Below are positions 45,422-56,800 of a stretch of DNA of 64,000 nucleotides, one piece after another. A program made the translations under genes and the position numbers. The stretch's first letter is position 1. Every line of letters begins with the position of its first letter. Origin of the DNA: Balaenoptera acutorostrata (taxonomy: Eukaryota > Chordata > Mammalia > Artiodactyla > Balaenopteridae); assembly GCF_949987535.1 (NCBI RefSeq), contig NC_080073.1, forward strand, positions 90,497,344 through 90,561,343, read 5' to 3'. The notes under the pieces are model-generated. The model worked only from the letters and a program-made list of their open reading frames with translations. It was not told the DNA's origin and ran no database searches.

Positions 45422-48400
45422 AATACAACCCCCTGCACTTTTATGGGAAACTCAATTTCCATTTACAAAGTTTGACTTTCAGGACATTTGTCAGGACTTT
45501 TCAAAGTGGCTGTCAGTCCTGGTACCTACTGTAACAACCTAGATGCACTTTGTAATTTATTCATCAGATGTCAGTGAAGACAGTGGCTTTTCCAAGGACG
45601 TTCAGAACTTCACTTAGTACATTTTAACCTGACTTCATAAATACATTTTATGAAAAATGAACTATAGAAATAGTCTTGTAAAAACCTTCCCTCCATTTCA
45701 CAGATTGGGTCACTGAAGGAAGAGAAGGTACAGAAAACGTCCACAGGTTCCTGCATTACCGCTGATCTCACAGAGGTGATGGGAACTACGGCTCCCACCA
45801 TGAAAGGAGTGTAGTAGAACTTTCTAGGCTTTGTTGAAAAGATATGAGAAAAGCTCTTATGCTTTTTTTTTTTTTTTTTTTTAAACCACAAAGGGAGAAA
45901 AGACCCTATTCCCCTAAATAGACAAAGAAGGTAAGAACATGAAGGGGGCTTAGCAATCTCTGATTTCACAGAGAGGAAACAGGTCCAGCAAGATGCGGTG
46001 ATTTGCTCAGTGGCAGAAAGAAGTCTTGGAAGCATTCCTGCTACTTGATGTCTCCTATTTAATTGCTAGCTGCAGAAAACGTACAACATCATGGCTCTGA
46101 TTCTGCAGTGCATGGCTTTTCCTTGAGCAGAGAAACATCTGTGACAAACAAAAAGCAATGTTTTTTTAAAATTCAATTTGGGGGTAGATTTTACAGTACA
46201 TTACATAATCAGCTGGCTGTGTTATTTGTGTCACATCTATGCTTCAAATTTCCCGAGTGCCTTAAGTGGTGAGAAACATCACTTCTAACCATATGGCCAG
46301 ATAACACACAGAAAACACACACTTGCATTAAAAAAGCAGTGGTTTCCAACAGAATTTGGTTGCTGAATGAATGTTCATTCAAGCACATTCTATTTCTCCA
46401 TTTGTCCTAAAACAAACAATACTCTGTATGGCTATTTAAGGATTTAAAGAGAGAAACTAAAAAGAATTGCTTCAAGACAGGCAGACAATACTGAAATTTA
46501 ACAAAGACATTAAGAGTGCTTGGGCTTTTACCTTTAACCCAGTAAGAAATGTTACTTGTATAAGTATTCCTTGAACTAGAAGAAGCAAAGAGTTTCTTTT
46601 AAACCCATATATGGCTTTAAAGTATAAACTTTATGTAAATCTTACTTTTAACTAGTTTTTTTTTTTTTTCCCCTTCTTCTCACTTTTGTTTTACTTAAAC
46701 AGAAAGCCTGAGGTGTGGCTTTAGAAAATAACTGCAATTCACTTTCTACTCTGAAGGGTTAGGTTAGAGAGATTTTAATTAATTCAATATAACCACTCAG
46801 AGTATCCAAAAAACATTCACAAAGGACAGATATATATTAGAAGACCTGTGTAAGAGAAATATTTATTTCTTGAAAACAGTTATAAGAAGGTAGAGGAATT
46901 ATTTTGCTTCCCCTGAAAAGTTTCTAGCAATTAATTTTTCTGTCCAATTGCCTTAGGTGGAAAAATACAGATTTAAAACATACATATCAAACGCTCTCAT
47001 AATTATTTACAGCACGTTCCTAATAAACTTAAATTTTATCTATGTTTATCCTATACAGTATTCTGACATGCTACTTCTGCAGCTAAGTTTTTTTTTTTTT
47101 TTTTTTTATTGTAGATAATAAAATACAATTTTTCTACCTGACTGGTTTCTGAATGCATGACTCTGGGAAATGTCAAATGTCTTTCTTTACCTCCAGTCAA
47201 ATTAGTTTTTTTTTTTTTTTTCCCCTAAGCTGCCTGGAACATGTTAAACACAAGGCTGTGACCTTAAACTCTGAAATAATATTTCTAGTGTCTGTGCAAA
47301 AGCCTGCCCTCACATACACCTTTAGACTAATTACTGCAGTGTAATGTTGCCAGTGAACCACTGTAATTACACTTGGAGAAAAGTATGGTCTTGTTCTTTC
47401 CTAGCTAATGAAAATGATAACCTTTCCATTTTGATTCATCATTCACAACAGGCAGAACATGCGAGGCTGGGTCTCCACGGTATACAGTAATTTTCCTGAC
47501 TGTTTATGCACACTTCTGTTTTCTGGCCCTGCAGAGGCTGGAATTAAAGAAGCAGGCATACTTAACGCTAAAAACAGTCAACAGTAATAATAGCAATAAC
47601 ATTAAAATTTAATATCATCCTTACTCCACAACGCCATTCTATAATGAAATAAGGCCATGACACAGGAATGTGTGTCAAAAATGATGATAGCATAGAAAAC
47701 AAGTAATGAGCCTCTAAGTCCATCATATTCAAAATGCTTGCCATCAGTTTACTGGTCTACTTAAGGATTCCTGAGAGAAGATGTGGGACAGTTCATTGTG
47801 AAAGGAGCTGGACTTGTATCTGACTCTTAAACAATGACAGGAAATACATTCTATTAGATTAAAAAAAAAAACACTATCCTCTGTGTGAAGAAACACATAT
47901 TCTTTAGCTATAATTATTATTAGAATTAAACGTGTTCAAAAGGGAAAGAATGTTCCTTTGAGGTAGAATATCCATACCTCTAAAGTGTTTATGTTTATCT
48001 AGTAATTGCCATGAGTATCTTAGTGGCTTTATTATTCCTTCTTCACATTTCAGAAATAACCTAAACACCAAAGAAAAACTGAAAAACAATTTGGCTTTTT
48101 GAAAGTCCTTCCTCCCAAAGCAATGATGAAAGTTACAAAGACCAGACACAAGGTGGTTCTGTTGAATCAAATCAGACTACGAAATTTCTTCTAACAATGG
48201 CCCTTGTGCTTTTGTCTTCAATTGTTGGCTGGTTTCCTTCTAGCTATGTGCCCACCCCAGTAAGAGAAAGGCAACCCAAGGGAGGCTCTTCCCAGTTGGA
48301 GGCAAATGCCATTCTTAATAACAAAGCCATTTTCTTCTGCTGGTTGACAGCCAACAATAACAGTACAGTAACAGTGCTTTACTGATCTCGTAAAAGTCAT

Positions 48401-49431
48401 TCTAGACAGCAAGTACGTACATGACAAATGCTGACCTGATCCCTTTGCAGCATTAGAGATCTGTACCTGAGAGCTGACTGAACTTCCAATTTGAAAACCA
48501 GCCACGTTTTAATTACCTGCCTGTACATTTTTGGTATTCTAGAACATCCTCTTGACAAACTCAAACAAGTTGCCTTTCCTTATCACAGACTCGGCACAAG
48601 TATGTTACCTCTATTTTTTCCCAGACTAGGCAAGCTCTATAATGCCCAGGCAGTATAGGAAACTGCTCAACATCTAAAACTACCAAAAGCCCTAAAACCA
48701 GATGTTGCCAGTAATATCTATTCATGAGGTCTTGTTAATGGGATGACCAAGTGGGGCCAATATGGGATATGTATGTGGAACCCTTTTTTTAATTAAAATT
48801 TCAATTCCAAGATTGAACAATTATCTCCATTTGCTTCTACCTTCCTGATCTTTTCCCATTGGTCCCTATCAGTCATTACTCAGCAAGTCTGGGCCAATTT
48901 TCTTTGATGAGCTTTTCACATAGGCACGAAGGTGACCATCCTTGTATCTTAGAACTATTGAACAGGCTACCTTCTTGGAAAGTGTCTTTAGAATTTTCAC
49001 TGATGACACAATAAATAATCCAAATTACAAACTCAGACAGGCAGCTGAGTTTTAGAGAGAGATTTAGTGTTCATGTAATCTAGTAATGTGCAGTAATTAC
49101 TTGCCAACTCACCTCACAGTTGCCCAAAGCCCTCATTCCAAAAGCACTGAGCACCAGGCACCTTCAGTCTCCTATGCTACCAAATACTCTATCAAAACAG
49201 TACAAGACTTGGAAGAATTCAAAGAAAGATTCAGACATTTGGAGAGAAAAGGTGTGGGTGTGGTATACAGGACACCTAATTTTCTTTGGGGGGAAAGAAA
49301 GCTTCTTTTCAAATACTAATTTATAGAAGAAGATGGACAGGTTCTAGCGTACTCAGGCTCTAAATGTGAATTTTTTGAATTATGAATTCAGAGCTGTGTG
49401 GGTGGTGGAATTAAAAGATCATTTAGTTCAA
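45422..49431. other. 4-kb stretch of intron without a recognised transposon
   Basis: T-runs at about 45864-45882, 46657-46670, 47089-47107 and 47205-47220 are the only simple repeats. The sequence at about 47320-47470 is a candidate conserved block (finding). The absence of nameable repeats over 4 kb is notable in this window. Confidence 0.5.
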
Positions 49432-49717
49432 AGGCTTCCCTGATAGCACAGCGGTTAAGAATCCGCCTGCCAATGCAGGGGACACGGGTTCGTGCCCTGG
49501 TCTGGGAAGATCCCACATGCCGCGGAGCAACTAAGCCCGTGTGCCACAACTACTGAGCCTGCGCTCTACAGCCCGCGAGCCACGACTTCTGAGCCCATGC
49601 CTAGAGCCCGAGCTCTGCAACAAGAGAAGCCACCGCAATGAGAAGCCCGCGCACTGCAACGAAGAGTAGCCCCTGCTCGCCGCAACTAGAGAAAGCCGTG
49701 CGCAGCAACGAAGACCC
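49432..49717 (+). mobile_element. CHR-type SINE lacking a tail
   Basis: It runs from 'ggcttccctgatagcacagc' to 'agcaacgaagacccataac'. It lacks the usual A-rich tail and I see no target-site duplication, so its 3' end was probably lost by deletion. Confidence 0.9.
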
Positions 49718-49784
49718 ATAACTTTAAAAATGGATTTTATCCTGACAGTTGCTTTTAGGCATGTGGTAAATTAATGAATTAATC

Positions 49785-50008
49785 TAACGCTGCACCATCC
49801 AGTACAGTGGCCACCAGCCACAAGTGGCTGTGGAGCACCTGAAACATGGCAAATCCAAATTGAGATGTGCTGTGAAACACACACCAGTGTAAAAAACTTA
49901 CCAGATTTCAAAAACTTAACATAAGTAAGAGTATAAACTAGCTCATTCCTTTTATATTGATTACATGCATGTTGAAATTGTAAAAATTAATCAACAGAAC
50001 CTCAATGA
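49785..50008 (+). repeat. DNA-transposon-like repeat, left part
   Basis: The left arm reads 'ctgcaccatccagtacagtg', 'gccaccagccacaagtggct' and 'gtggagcacctgaaacatgg'. It matches in inverse the right arm near 50455-50510, indicating terminal inverted repeats. Confidence 0.6.
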
Positions 50009-50009
50009 A

Positions 50010-50385
50010 ACCTCAATGAAATTAGAGTCGGGAGGCCAGAAGGGGAAGTCCTGTGTTTTATGAGGATTGCAGAGCCCAACAGGAAGAAAGACTTTCTCTT
50101 CTTTCCTGGCAAGAGCTCTGCTAATGAGAGACCAAAACAACTCAGCCAATGAAAAGTCACAATAGTGCTTTCTCAATTCCTCCAGTGAACTCTCCGCTTA
50201 CTATACTCATCCTAAGTTCCTTTTCCCCTCTTTAAAAGAGTTCTCCTCTCCTTGCTGTGTGGGGACTTGCATGTGGTTCACTGTGGTTGTAGACCCCAAA
50301 CTGCAATTCTCTGTTGATCCGTCATAAACCCATTTTTATTGGAGAAACAAATGGCAGCCTATTTCTTGTAGGTCAACAAAATGAT
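50010..50385 (+). repeat. Possible LTR-like insertion inside the DNA element
   Basis: The segment interrupts the surrounding repeat and has LTR-like order: CCAATGAAAAG, then CTTTAAAAGAG (TATA-like), then 'atccgtcataaacccatttt' (poly(A)-like). Ends and target-site duplication are not resolved, so the call is tentative. Confidence 0.35.
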
Positions 50386-50510
50386 GATATTTCTGATATA
50401 TAAATGAAATATATATTAAAATTAATTTCACCTGTTTTTTACTTTTTTTAGCATAGCCACCAGAAAATTTAAAATAACATCTGTGGTTCATTTCCTCTGG
50501 ACAGCACTGC
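50386..50510 (+). repeat. DNA-transposon-like repeat, right part
   Basis: The right arm reads 'taaaattaatttcacctgtt', 'agcatagccaccagaaaatt' and 'tctggacagcactgccc'. Confidence 0.55.
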
Positions 50511-52920
50511 CCTAAAACATTATTAGGTAGTTTAAAAAAATTTAACAGAAATCCTCCCTTTCACTATTTTAAGGACCAGATTGATCATTTAAAAATTTTT
50601 TTTTTAAACTCACCACAAATACCCTTAAATTTGCACTAATCATGTAAATGAAATGCTTTAATTTTAGGAAAGAATGCATACATATCTATAAATTGTTAAA
50701 GGCAGAAATTTTGAACTGCTAAAGTTCTCTTTTTGACCTTTAAATTAATCTTGTTTTCATTTTTCTGGTCGACCCTAGCCTCTCCAAAAGCTTAAGGCAT
50801 GATCAACTTGCTTATTGTTTTTCGGGGAATCAGGCAACCAAAGAGAGGCCATCTAAATTTCCCAATCTGTCATTTCCCATTTTGTGTGGCTGCAAAAGCA
50901 AATGATGTTTGAACTTAAAAGGCAGAAACAGACCATTCTCAACTTCATTTTTTAAAAAGCCAAAATGAACGTCCAAAATATATACCACCTTCGGTAAGAT
51001 AAATCTTTTGTTACCAACTCTATTACCAGAGAACTCAGCATAGATGTGAGCAATAAATAACACGTGCAGTACACCCACCATCTTTCAACCATTTGCCAGT
51101 CGGGATGGAGGCAGAGGAAGCAGAATGGATTAAGCAGAAATCAAAGACATCCAAGCTCTAATGGTGCCTAATTAGCATAACAAAAGACATTGCCACAATC
51201 TTTCAGCAGCGGGCAATACATCTCATTAAAGAAGACTGAATAACAATTATTCTCTCCTGCTCCCCCCCACCCCAACCCCTATGCTTCTTGGCTTAGCTCT
51301 GGGAGACCCTGAGAGCTGGGCTTGAGAGCTTCTGCTTTCTTGGCCAGGCGTCGCCGCTGCAGGGAAAGAGCCCACTTGTATTACTGTGCACCTGCATCTC
51401 AATGCTTTATTCTGCTTTCCTCTCCTGCTGTGAAAATGTAGCTTCTTCAAGCACACCAAGTCCTACTATGCGGTTTATAGGTATATAATATTGAGAAACA
51501 GCAATGACGACCTAAAAAATGAATACCAGTTCCCCCTAAAATATCTTTATTTAAAGAAAATGATCTATTTGTTTCTCTTCACTTATTCTGTTTTTCCCCT
51601 TTGATATTACTACCCTGTCTCAGAGTTAATGAAGCTAAATTGAAATTTGACCAAATTTATCGCAACCAGTAATTAGCCCTGAGTATGTGCGCATGCACGT
51701 GTGCGCGTCTGCATGAACGCACACACACACACACACACATATACATACATACATCATGGAACTTAAATGAGAGCAGTCTGGTTCAGACCTATCCTCTCTC
51801 CCCATCTCCTCTTGATGATAGACAACTGAGAAAATATATGAAATTCAACACAAGGAAATTGAGGTTGCAGGTGAACACGTGGGTAGTTGTTGTATAAATT
51901 TAAACCAAGAATAAAAGATTCCACTTAAACCAAGGATAAAAAAATATTCTTCCAGGGTGATCACTAAGAAAGATGAAAGCTTCAAGTAATCCTATGTACT
52001 TTTTCATATCAATCCACTTTGGGGGAAGGATTGAGTGGGGAGGAGAGAGAAAAGGATGCAGTTATTTAAACCAAACAATTTCCAGTTCTGAGCTATATTT
52101 TTTGATCAGTAACCTTTCAAAAAGGAATCTAGTTATGAGGGCTCCTTTGATTTTTGTTTTTTAATGGTCTCTCCTGCCAAACATAATATTACAGAGTCTA
52201 TGTAAACCCAAACACTGCCATGTCTGTGAGCTGCCCTAGGAAAAGCTGTTGACCACAGGGGTGGCCAGGAACCTCTGCAATCGTTAGAGAGACTCAAGAG
52301 CAAACACTGAGCCAACGCACTGCGTAGCTGGGAAAGCCTACTGAACCTACGTAGCGCGCCTGGATTGTCCACACTGCTGCAAAGTCGCCGCCCTGCAGGA
52401 ACTGAGAGACCTTGAGAATATTCAGGTCATTCACATCACAGGCAGCAGACGTGCGGCGAGACATTTTGATGCTATGCACAATCTGCACATGGCAGCACAC
52501 AGTTAAAATAAAACTTGAGAAGTTACTTAAATCTTAAAAGGCCCTTCTCTCTCTGGTGAACTACTCAACATTCAAGAGCTGGTTTCCACCTTCCACCCTT
52601 CAGGAAGAGTGAATTTTAAAAAATCCTCCCTCCCACTTCTCCTGTTTAATAGATCACACTGTTTTTGTTTTTTAACTTCTTGCCTATTTCCACCTTAAAG
52701 TTTTGCCAAAAAGTAGTATTCAAACACAACACATTATTAGGAAGTCTATCCTGCTTTATCTTTTAAAGTACAACAATTTGGTATTTTAATTCCCAGTCAG
52801 TAACTAGATCTCTGGTCATCACCACAGTCTGAGTCTACTGGTCTGACATCTTACAGAGGTATCTGGGTACATCAGTACAATATCCTTCTCTTTTAAGACA
52901 GAACCCTGGCCAAGAAGAGA
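50511..52920. other. Unique intron sequence with a Z-prone tract
   Basis: No transposon is recognised. An alternating purine-pyrimidine tract with (CA)n lies at about 51683-51755. A candidate conserved block is at 51150-51245. A minus-strand open frame at 52294-52500 resembles no protein I know. Confidence 0.5.
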
Positions 52921-52970
52921 AGAGCTTGAAAAGTACTAACCAGGGAGTCAAGAAGCCTTTCATTCTCCAG
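52921..52970 (+). repeat. MIR SINE, left part
   Basis: The words 'agtactaaccagggagtcaa', 'gaagcctttcattctccag' match the first half of MIR up to the point where an L1 fragment begins. Confidence 0.5.
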
Positions 52971-53534
52971 ACGAAGGAACAAGATAAAACCCCAGAAGAA
53001 CAACTTAGTGAAGTGGAGATAGGCAATCTACCCAAGAAAGAGTTCAGAGTAATGATCGTAAAGATGATCCAAGAACTCAGGAAAAGAATGGATGCACAGA
53101 GTGAGAAATTACAAGAAATTTTTAACAAAGAGTTAGAAAATACAAAGAACAACCAAACAGAGCTGAAGAATACAATAACTGAAATGAAAAATACACTAGG
53201 AAGGAATCAACAGCAGAATAAATGAGGCAGAAGAATAGGTCAGTGAGCTGGAAGGCAGAGTGGTAGAAATCACTGCTGTGGAACAGAATAAAGAAAAAAG
53301 AATGGAAAGAAATGAGGACAGCTTAAGAGACCTCTGGGACAACATCAAACGTACCAACATTCACATTATAGGGGTCCCAGAAGGAGAAGGGAGAGAGAAA
53401 GGGCCTGAGATAATAGCTGAAAACTTCCCTAACATGGGAAAGGAAACAGTCACCCAAGTCCAGGAAGTGCAGAGTCCCATACAGGATTAACCCAAGGAGG
53501 AACACGCCGCGACACACAGTCATCAAACTGACAA
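52971..53534 (+). pseudogene. L1 ORF1 fragment with no 3' tail
   Basis: The piece covers only the ORF1 coiled coil and the start of its RNA-binding part: T-P-E-E-Q-L-S-E-V-E-I-G-N at 52990, I-H-I-I-G-V-P-E-G at 53360. It has a frame break near 53207. It ends within ORF1 after 'catcaaactgac' without poly(A), ORF2 or 3' UTR. The same region is seen in the minus-strand L1 at 20352-20981. Confidence 0.9.
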
Positions 53535-53640
53535 GAGCCACTAACTAGCTGTTTGACTCCAAACAAATCATTTCACTTTGGGGCCTCAGTTTCCTCATCT
53601 TAAACAAGGGGGAAGGAGGTTGAAACCAGTAACCTGAAAG
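53535..53640 (+). repeat. MIR SINE, right part
   Basis: MIR resumes with 'ccactaactagctgtttgac', 'aaatcatttcactttggggc' and 'ctcagtttcctcatcttaaa'. Confidence 0.75.
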
Positions 53641-55309
53641 GCCACTTCTGGCCCACATATCCATGGAGGAGGCAGGGCCAGCAAGGTGTCTGTCCTGCAG
53701 TGAAGGCTAAGGGTGCATGATGGGAAGGGAGCTTCTGCTGGCAGTGGTTGTGGTGGCAGCAGCAGTAGTGTCCCGTGGACATGGCCAGGGGCTGGCCCTT
53801 GCCGCACAGCTTGGCACTAGTCTCATCACCAGTATTCCTTCCTTCCACTTCCAGAGCTGACACATAGCCTGGGATTAACAACATTTGCCAAAGGCAAGGC
53901 TGAGTGGAAGAATGAATGGGAGTAACATTTTGGGGATTCGGTTTACCTGTCTGGAAGAAACAATTAAAATAATCACCTGGCTTGAATCTTGAGTTGTCTT
54001 CAGATTAATGACCTAGCTTTTGGGAGTCAGTATATGTGCTGGAAAAGTTGGATTACTGTTGGCATTACAGCTGATAGTACTCCTGTTACCGCCAGGAGTA
54101 TATTCCCAAATTTCATGCATCTTTCATTTACTATAGAAGGTAGCTCTGTGAGCTGAAACACATTCATGAGTTCAGCATTACTGCTGGATATCTTGATTGA
54201 AGGAGTCAAGAGAAAAATCTAAGTAGAAAACTATCTTGGGGCTCTATCCAATTACTGCTTCAGAATAGGCATAGGTTTTAGAAAGCAACACCATATGGAT
54301 GCAGGATTATTTAATGTATATAGACTGTTGCTAAACAGGCTAACAAAGCAGAAGGCTGCAGGACCTGGACCTTAAGGAGCCCAGGTCAGCTGTCTTGCTG
54401 GGCCTGCTGTCGTCTCTCTTGAGGAATCCTGCCCAAAAAGCAGAGCTAACTCTTGTGCTCCCTTTTCAAAGCCTTGACTCAAAAGGATTTCAGAGAGGTA
54501 AGACAAAGCATATTTAATGGGAAGAAAGGAGGATAATTGTCCAATATTGATAAACCCACAATTCATTTTTTCAGTAACTACTGGAAAGATGAATTATGCT
54601 TAAAAAAAAAAAACAACACCCTGAGCAGCTTCCTGTCACTTCTAAAACATGATCCTGTGCCTGCCTGAAAGAGTTAAGGCTATATAAATATTTATCATTC
54701 TTCTTTCAAAAGGATAAGAAAAATTCCTTTTGCATACATGAATTTCAGATTGCTAAGCAAACATCAGGATATGGTCAGGGGCCCATCATCTTAATGAGGA
54801 TATGGTAATGATAATTTTTTTTTTTTTAAGCTTGCTTATATGTGATCAAAAACACCCAAGAGATTTTGATTTTATACTGGGGCATGCACAGACCCATGAA
54901 CAGTTAATGCCTTTAGAAGCATATGGGTGGGATAACAGGAATACCATCAAGGGCTTACAGTGGGACTAGGGTGAAAGATTCATTAAAAGTGATAAATAGG
55001 ATATGCCTTACTTAATGTCTTGCAATTGCATATTTACTACAGCAGGCCAGTGACTATGCATTTTAACTGTCTTTATTTTTAAGAGAACTGCCAGATCTTA
55101 ATTACATATTAAACAGTTATTTGCAAATGAGTACCTCTTCATTAACATATCAGAATCATAATAATAAACAATTCTCTGTTACGAAATAGTACATAGGACA
55201 GTGGGAAGTTTAAGAACAGTACATACATATGGCACTACAGCAGAGCAAAATATCCTACTTACCTTGAGCAAGCTGATACCTTAAATTTTTTTTAGGGAAA
55301 TAAATAACC
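53641..55309. other. Intron sequence with no recognised element
   Basis: An A-run is at about 54601-54613 and a T-run at about 54816-54828. A strong minus-strand donor-like CAAG/GTAAGT lies at about 55256-55264, but no exon is apparent with it. Confidence 0.5.
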
Positions 55310-55348
55310 TAGATGCAAGTTCACAAGATTCTACATTTTATGAGATCA
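55310..55348 (+). repeat. L2 LINE 3' end, first part
   Basis: The phrase 'agattctacattttatgaga', 'tcaga' is the L2 'agaatgtaagctccatgagg' block, cut by a SINE. Confidence 0.55.
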
Positions 55349-55365
55349 GAGATTTTGTTTCTTTT

Positions 55366-55702
55366 TTTTTTTTTTTTTTTTTTTTAATTTTATTTATTTA
55401 TTTATTTATTTATTTTTGGCTGTGCTGGGTCTTCGGTTCGTGCGAGGGCTTTCTCTAGTTGCGGCAAGTGGGGGCCACTCTTCATCGCGGTGCGGGGACC
55501 GCTCTTCATCGCGGTGCGCGGGCCTTTCACTATCGCGGCCCCTCCCGTTGCGGGGCACAGGCTCCAGACGCGCAGGCTCAGCAGCTGTGGCTCACGGGCC
55601 CAGCTGCTCCGTGGCATGTGGGATCTTCCCAGACCAGGGCTCGAACCCGTGTCTCCTGCATTAGCAGGCAGATTCTCAACCACTGCGCCACCAGGGAAGC
55701 CC
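55366..55702 (-). mobile_element. CHR-type SINE with internal 24-bp duplication, nested in L2
   Basis: Full-length minus-strand SINE with a (TTTA)n tail at about 55389-55415. The target-site duplication GAGATTTTGTTTCTTTT is perfect over 17 bp (55349-55365 and 55703-55719), marking a young insertion. Inside, the segment beginning CTCTTCATCGCGGTGCG occurs twice, 24 bp apart (55478 and 55502); the other copies here have one. Confidence 0.96.
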
Positions 55703-55806
55703 GAGATTTTGTTTCTTTTATTTGCAGCTATATCTCTAGTGCCAGCACCATGCTTGGTTCACTGCAGGTGCTCAATAAATGTTGAATGAATGAATGAATG
55801 AATGAA
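55703..55806 (+). repeat. L2 LINE 3' end, second part, with (GAAT)n tail
   Basis: L2 resumes: 'agctatatctctagtgccag', 'ttcactgcaggtgctcaata', 'aatgttgaatgaatgaatga'. Confidence 0.85.
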
Positions 55807-56039
55807 CCAGCTCTTTTAACAAGTACATAGTTATATTTTTGCAATTAGATTGTCATGTACTGATACTTTTTTAAAAATTGCTAAACTGGAATTAAATCAT
55901 CAGTGAGGTTATTCTCAAAGGATTTACTTCTCAAATTTATTCCAAGGGACATAGAAGAAATGCATTTTTCTGTTACCACCTTCATAGCAAGTAGCAGCTG
56001 TAATAATCTTACTTCACATAGTTTCTTATTTATTTATTT
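55807..56039. other. Intron spacer with no recognised element
   Basis: AT-rich unique sequence. Confidence 0.5.
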
Positions 56040-56175
56040 TTATTAGAGACTATTTTTTTAGAGCAGTTTTATGTTCATAGCAAAATTGAGAGGCGGATCC
56101 AGAGACTTCCCATGTATCTCCCTTATAACTTGTAACAAATGTACCACTCTGGTGAGGGATGTTGATAACAGTTCC
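56040..56175 (-). repeat. Ancient L1M fragment
   Basis: Antisense old L1: 'agagcagttttatgttcata', 'gcaaaattgagaggcggatc' and 'aacaaatgtaccactctggt'. Confidence 0.7.
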
Positions 56176-56204
56176 CTATTTTTCATTTTCAGGTATACAT
56201 TTGT

Positions 56205-56335
56205 TGTTTCTAACTCAGAGACCAAGAAACAAAAAGAATTTAAGTAACCTGCTCGAGGTTAATAGTGAGTTAGATACAGCTCCCAGGCGCCAAGCTTCCT
56301 AGCCCAAGTGTTCTCTGCAGTCTACAATGCTGCAC
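56205..56335 (-). repeat. MIR SINE fragment
   Basis: Diverged antisense MIR: 'agtaacctgctcgaggttaa', 'tagtgagttagatacagctc' and 'tctacaatgctgcacc'. Confidence 0.5.
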
Positions 56336-56679
56336 CATTTCTCTGCTACTTAATTTGTGGGTCTGGAAGATAGCACAAAACAAGGTCCTTAAGAAAAGGT
56401 ATAAGAAAATAAGAGGTGCTGTAATTAGCACACAACAGAGTAAAGCAGAAAAAGATGGGAAATGTTAGAGAAATTTTCAGTATTATCATTCACTAACCAG
56501 TAGAGAAAGATGGAAAATTATTGAGATCTTTTCTCAAAATAGTCACCTTGAGTTCTCTGCTTTTTATTAGTTCTCTACTTACTTCTAGAACCTACCACGA
56601 CCAAGGGCACAAGCACTGCCCACCCCCCCACTCCTTCTGTTCCAGCGATGCAATGGCGTACCGAATTTCTCCACCACAC
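56336..56679. other. Intron sequence with no recognised element
   Basis: AT-rich unique sequence. Confidence 0.5.
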
Positions 56680-56800
56680 ACCCTCTAGGGTAGGTACTGA
56701 CATTATCCTTTCTCTACAGACAAGGAAACTACGGCCCACTGCGGTGTTCTTAGCCAAAGTCACATAGTGTATAACGGTGAAGCTGAGTGATTCCATTTTT
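56680..56800 (-). repeat. MIR SINE fragment
   Basis: Antisense MIR core: 'gtaggtactgacattatcct', 'ctacagacaaggaaactacg' and 'gccaaagtcacatagtgtat'. Confidence 0.65.

Noticed and set aside
52294..52500. Minus-strand open frame of 68 codons with retained CpGs, in unique sequence
   Set aside because: The translation resembles no protein family I know, there are no convincing splice sites, and its length is within chance expectation.
54027..54209. Minus-strand open frame of 60 codons with a hydrophobic end
   Set aside because: No recognisable family, no flanking splice signals and no codon-level support.
55402..55785. Open frames giving similar proteins in several places (for example 45-, 55-, 58- and 59-kb regions)
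   Set aside because: They are translations of the repeated CHR SINE body, not a gene family.
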